Assembly: GCA_015852425.1 (NCBI GenBank) | Contig: JAAAIG010000568.1 | Coordinates: 1 to 22,311 of the forward strand | Direction: 5' to 3' | Source of the DNA: Gryganskiella cystojenkinii | Taxonomy: Eukaryota > Mortierellomycota > Mortierellomycetes > Mortierellales > Mortierellaceae | DNA: 22,311 bases | Shown here: positions 18,875 through 22,311 of the stretch, one piece after another | Layout of the letters: each line of letters begins with the position of its first letter | How positions within the stretch are numbered: the first letter of the stretch is position 1 | Notes under the pieces: model-generated | What the model saw: the letters and a program-made list of their open reading frames with translations, nothing else | The model's database searches: none | What the model was told of the DNA's origin: nothing | Position numbers and translations under genes: made by a program

Positions 18875-20081
18875 ATGTCTAACATCGATCTCTCGCTGGT
18901 GACTGCCCAGCCATTCTTTGCCTGTTCCTTGGTGCTCTATGGCGTAAGTTTTTTTTTCTCTGTCCCTCTCACACACTCTTGGATGAAAATAGGCTCGTCT
19001 TTTTCGAGATAACAAACTTGATCGAGAAAAGGACACAGTTGAGCAATTGAAGTGACTACGGTTGGAGGGTGAATAGGACAATTGTGTTCATAACTAACTA
19101 ATAAGACACCTTCTCCCCGCATCACGCTTGCACGAAATAGATTGGCTGGTTCATCACGTTCATCGCTTCCTGTATCATCGGTTCGAGTGTCCGTTTGTTC
19201 TGGGTTTCCATCTTTTACAACCTGTTCTTGCTCCTCGGCGCGGCCTTGGCTGTCGCCACCAACTCTGTTCACCAGTACCGTCTTGTCGTAAGTTTTTTTT
19301 TTTTTTTAAAAAAAAGCTCGCTTCTATCACGAAATAGTCGATGAGCTGTTGTACTGATACTAAACAACTGATCAACCTTATTTCCTTTTCAGCTCCTCAC
19401 GTTCATTGCTGGATCGATCTCCTTGTTGTTTATCGAGATTGACGCTGCGATCAACGTTGGTTCCACTGCCATCTACTTCGGCGGATCCTCCAAGTACAGC
19501 GCGGCCGGAGCTGGATTGATCTTCCAAGCCCTTGCCTTGGTAACCCTCTTCATCAAAAAAAATTTTAAACTCAGGTTTTCCGCAGCAATCTCGACTGGTC
19601 CTTTCTAATGCTAACGCCTCATTTTTTTTCCGTTTTCCTCTGTCGATAGCTCTTCTGGGTTGTTTATTTTGGTGCCGACGAAGACTCCCTGGCCAAGCGT
19701 AAAATCAACGGATTCACGACCCCTCGTACACACCAACAGAACGGAGGCGTCGTTTCCCCCGCGCAGAACCATGTCATGGTGTCGCCTCAACAACAGTTCC
19801 AACAACCTCATTACCAGGACCATAACAACATGTCCCCTGTCCCCGTTAACGCCACCGCAGTCGTGAACATGAACGGCAACGGACAGCATGCCACGACCGA
19901 ATACGCGTACAAGGCCAAGGCGCTTTATTCGTACGAGGCGAACCCTGAGGACAGGAACGAGTTGGCATTCGTCAAAGGCGAGATTCTGGACATTGTCGAT
20001 AACAAGGGTAAATGGTGGCAGGCCCGTAAGGCCGATGGTACCGTCGGTATTGCCCCCAGTAACTACCTTCAATTGATCTAA
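18875..20081 (+). CDS. SHO1: Osmosensor SHO1, four-TM membrane protein with SH3 domain
   Basis: Four exons, 18875-18943, 19141-19287, 19393-19539 and 19650-20081, all joined in phase 0, encode 264 aa. Introns are 197, 105 and 110 nt; the first has TAACTAACTAA near its end. Four hydrophobic segments lie at about 14-36, 41-62, 73-92 and 111-131. A linker rich in Gln, Asn and Pro follows, then a C-terminal SH3 domain at about 205-264 with [26 protein letters not shown] and [11 protein letters not shown]. This is the exact SHO1 plan: a plasma-membrane sensor/adaptor whose SH3 recruits the MAPKK Pbs2-type kinase in the HOG pathway and links to polarity and invasive-growth signalling. It is shorter than the yeast protein (367 aa), mainly in the linker. 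The ATG at 18875 is the only one giving the usual short cytosolic N-terminus. Confidence 0.95.
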
Positions 20082-20363
20082 AGGGTAGGAACTTTCGATT
20101 TCCCTGACCTCCCTTGGGGAAAAAAACAAAAGGTTTCTGCGACGATTGACGGGATGGAAAAAAAGAAGTTTTTAGACCCTGTTTGGAGAAATGGGAGCAT
20201 AAAAGACCCCTCGACTCGACTATGTCTTCTTTTCTCGCTTTCTTCTTTTTTCATCACTGCTCTATGCTCAATTGCCACCTTTCTCGATAATCCAAAAAAA
20301 TCTATAGTTCTCATATATACCTTGTTTTTTATGTGTTTTCGTTCCCTGCCTCTACCGTCTCAT

Positions 20364-20369
20364 AATAAA
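20364..20369 (+). terminator. Poly(A) signal of SHO1
   Basis: AATAAA lies 283 bp past the SHO1 stop codon, the first canonical match downstream. Between them is a T-rich 3' UTR. Confidence 0.5.
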
Positions 20370-20430
20370 TATCCTCCACAATTTCCGACCTCCCTCAACT
20401 CATTCAGTTTATCTGTGTTGTTGTTTTCAT

Positions 20431-20436
20431 TTTATT
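20431..20436 (-). terminator. Poly(A) signal of the convergent membrane-protein gene
   Basis: AATAAA on the minus strand lies about 237 bp past that gene's stop codon and 62 bp from the SHO1 signal. The two convergent transcripts may overlap at their tails. Confidence 0.45.
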
Positions 20437-20672
20437 TTTTTATTTTTTCGGTTTTGTTCATAATATCATAAAGTCGTGAGCGAGATTTCTTTGGTATCGT
20501 TTCGAACTCTAGGCGATGTAGCCGTAATCTAGAGATTTTGTGCAGATGTGAAGTAGGTATATATGAACGGCGGGGGGAAAGACCATAAGATGGAGGGGTG
20601 TGTGTGTGGAAGGTACAGGTATATAGTCCGAAAATGAAAGGCGAGGGGCACAAGGGAAAAAGGTCTTTTGTT

Positions 20673-22210
20673 TTAGACCTCCACAAGGATAAACCTCCTT
20701 CTTCTCCTTCTCATTTTTTCGGCAACGAGACAAACGATCACGACCAAGGCGACGAGACCAGCGACCCAGCCTTTGTTTCCACCACCCCTTGATCCCCCTT
20801 CTGAGTCTGGTGGGGTGTAGAATTTCAAGTTGCTGTCCGAGACCGTGATATTATTCGGAACATCGAGAATGGCGCCTGCAGACGGGCCGGAGAGAGCCAG
20901 GGCCTTGAGCGTGTAAGTGCTAAGACCTGAAAGACTTCCGGACTGGACCAACATATAATTCGTGGACGCGTCCCCAAAGACTCCCGAGACATAGGTCTTG
21001 TATTGGTCCTCGACTGGTAATTTGGCCATGTTGATGGGACTCAGGGCCTTGGTGCCATCCCAGACCATTAGCTGGTACGTGACGCCGTGTTCCTGCTGTA
21101 GACGAGAGGGTGGAAGTGGAAAAAGAAATAAAGTGGAGTGTTAAAGAAAGAGAGTCATCTTCACCAAAGTAATAACAAACCAACCGGGTCAGGAAAGGTA
21201 CCCGTGGAAACAAAGAAGCAAAAGAGTAGCGGGTTTTACAGCGGAAAGGCAGAACTAAAACTTACAACAAGTCTGCAGGCCTTGTAGAACTTATCATTGA
21301 CGGCCGTGGGATTCCAACATCCGGTGAAAGACGAATAATTTCCGATTTGTAGCGAAGGCCCAGTCGTCGACAAAGGAGCCGTCTGAGGCAAGTCGGTCAC
21401 GCCAAACAATGGACTTGCACCGCCAGAGGAGCCCCATACAAACATCTTGGTGGTACTGGTCTTCATACCATCGACCAGTCCTGTGATGGCAGACTAATTG
21501 GATCCAAGAGATTAAAACAGAAGTCTTGCAGCACGTTAGAAAAAAAATTCATTCAGGCAAAGAAAGCCATCGAACTAGTTACGGGAATATTGAGCATTCC
21601 CTACGCGTAGGGTAAAAAAAAAAAATGCCTACACTGATAGACCACTGAACAGGAGAGTTCTCCATCATGTTGGGGGTCACGGCCTTGTTCAACACACCTA
21701 GACTGATCTTTGAACCGGTGGAGAAGGCATGATAGAAATTATAATTTCCAGCGCCATCTTTCACGTAGAAGAGGTCGCCTCCGGCCGAAGTCGTAGTCCA
21801 AGCATAATTCAGAGGTGTATCGATATTGGCCCAGCCGCCTTTGCCCGTGGTCGTGGCAGAGGAGGTTGCCAACGTTGGGTCATAACGGAACCCGCCCGGA
21901 CGCGAAGTCGCTCCCAAAGGGGCCCCGACCGCATACGTGTTATAGGACCAGACGAGAAAGGAGCCATTGGGATCAACACTGCATAGAAGTTGATAGTTGT
22001 CGAGGAAGGAAACGAGTTCAGTCTTGCGGATCGTGCTCATGGTTGTCCAAGTCAGAGCATTTGGACTAGAGGCGGAAGCATTGGACTTGATGATGATCGC
22101 GACCGCATCGTCACCGGTTTTGATGGAGCTATCTGAACCAAAAGCAAGGGCATAGAGCGCGTTGTCGGCTCCTTCAGCGAAACAGTTGACTTCAAGTTGA
22201 CCCATAGTCG
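20673..22210 (-). CDS. Single-pass membrane-anchored protein, N-terminal exon likely missing
   Basis: Three exons are visible: 22210-21633, 21493-21266 and 21095-20673 (TAA at 20673-20675). Introns of 139 and 170 nt are in phase 0. From the first ATG (22205) this gives 407 aa. TTTTTTAG at 22218-22211 looks like an acceptor, and the frame is open from 22210, so an upstream exon, probably with a signal peptide, should lie beyond or near the window edge. The large outer part is rich in Gly, Ser, Thr and aromatic residues, with repeated strand-like segments (LYALAFGSD, FLVWSYNTY, GDLFYVKDG, KMFVWGSSGG, YQLMVWDG, NYMLVQSG). It may be a propeller-like ectodomain. After PPDSEGGSRGGGNKG comes one membrane segment (WVAGLVALVVIVCLVA) and a short basic tail (EKMRRRRRR). 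Probably type I at the cell surface or in the secretory route. The family is not recognised. Confidence 0.7.
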
Positions 22211-22311
22211 CTAAAAAATACGAAAAAAGGAGTAAAGTGTGAACAGCTGGTGGGAATAGTTACGAGTGTGAGAAACGTGGATCGGGGAAATGACGATTGA
22301 GTTAAGGATTG

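Noticed and set aside
19611..20129. 172-codon minus-strand frame opposite the SHO1 SH3 exon
   Set aside because: Antisense shadow of a confidently identified SH3 domain.

Overview
The window reads as nuclear DNA of a filamentous early-diverging fungus. Evidence: spliceosomal introns of about 50-400 nt with GTAAGT/GTACGT-type donors, CTAAC-like branch sites and YAG acceptors; pyrimidine-rich leaders; AATAAA signals; an F-box/LRR protein; a class II P450; and a SHO1 osmosensor. The style suits Mucoromycota in the wide sense, perhaps Mortierellaceae. That placement is an inference from gene style, not a database match.

Layout, left to right. Positions 1-908 hold a diverged direct-repeat block and the pyrimidine-rich leader of an F-box/LRR protein gene (+, 909-2069). 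A doubtful 34-codon ORF (-) follows. Next is a complete two-exon microsomal cytochrome P450 (-, 3039-5024). A gene-free stretch with poly-A and several inverted repeats leads to the ribosomal protein eS24 gene (-, 6210 to about 7783), which has unusually long introns. Divergent from it is a broken gene (+, 8205-9121) that can be read as one protein only by crossing four single-base homopolymer shifts. A six-exon JIP5/WDR55-type WD40 gene (-, 9359-10970) shares a divergent promoter with a CDKN3-like dual-specificity phosphatase gene (+, 11546-13802) that carries a long Gln/His tail. A single-exon acidic WD40-like protein of 917 aa (+, 14141-16894) follows. About 2 kb without a convincing gene, but with two long A tracts and a complex leader, precedes SHO1 (+, 18875-20081; four membrane segments plus SH3). 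SHO1 converges on a membrane-anchored protein gene (-, 20673 to about 22210) whose first exon probably lies beyond the right edge.

There is no operon logic and no sign of a gene cluster. The genes serve unrelated housekeeping or signalling roles: ribosome structure (eS24), ribosome assembly (JIP5), osmosensing (SHO1), ubiquitin-ligase substrate choice (F-box), oxidation (P450) and phosphatase signalling. I found no tRNA, rRNA, CRISPR array, insertion sequence or recognisable transposon ORF. I do not see a clearly new biological system. The most informative oddities are the multiply frameshifted gene at 8205-9121, the phosphatase with Glu where Asp is expected and a polymorphism-prone polyQ tail, and the layered SHO1 leader.
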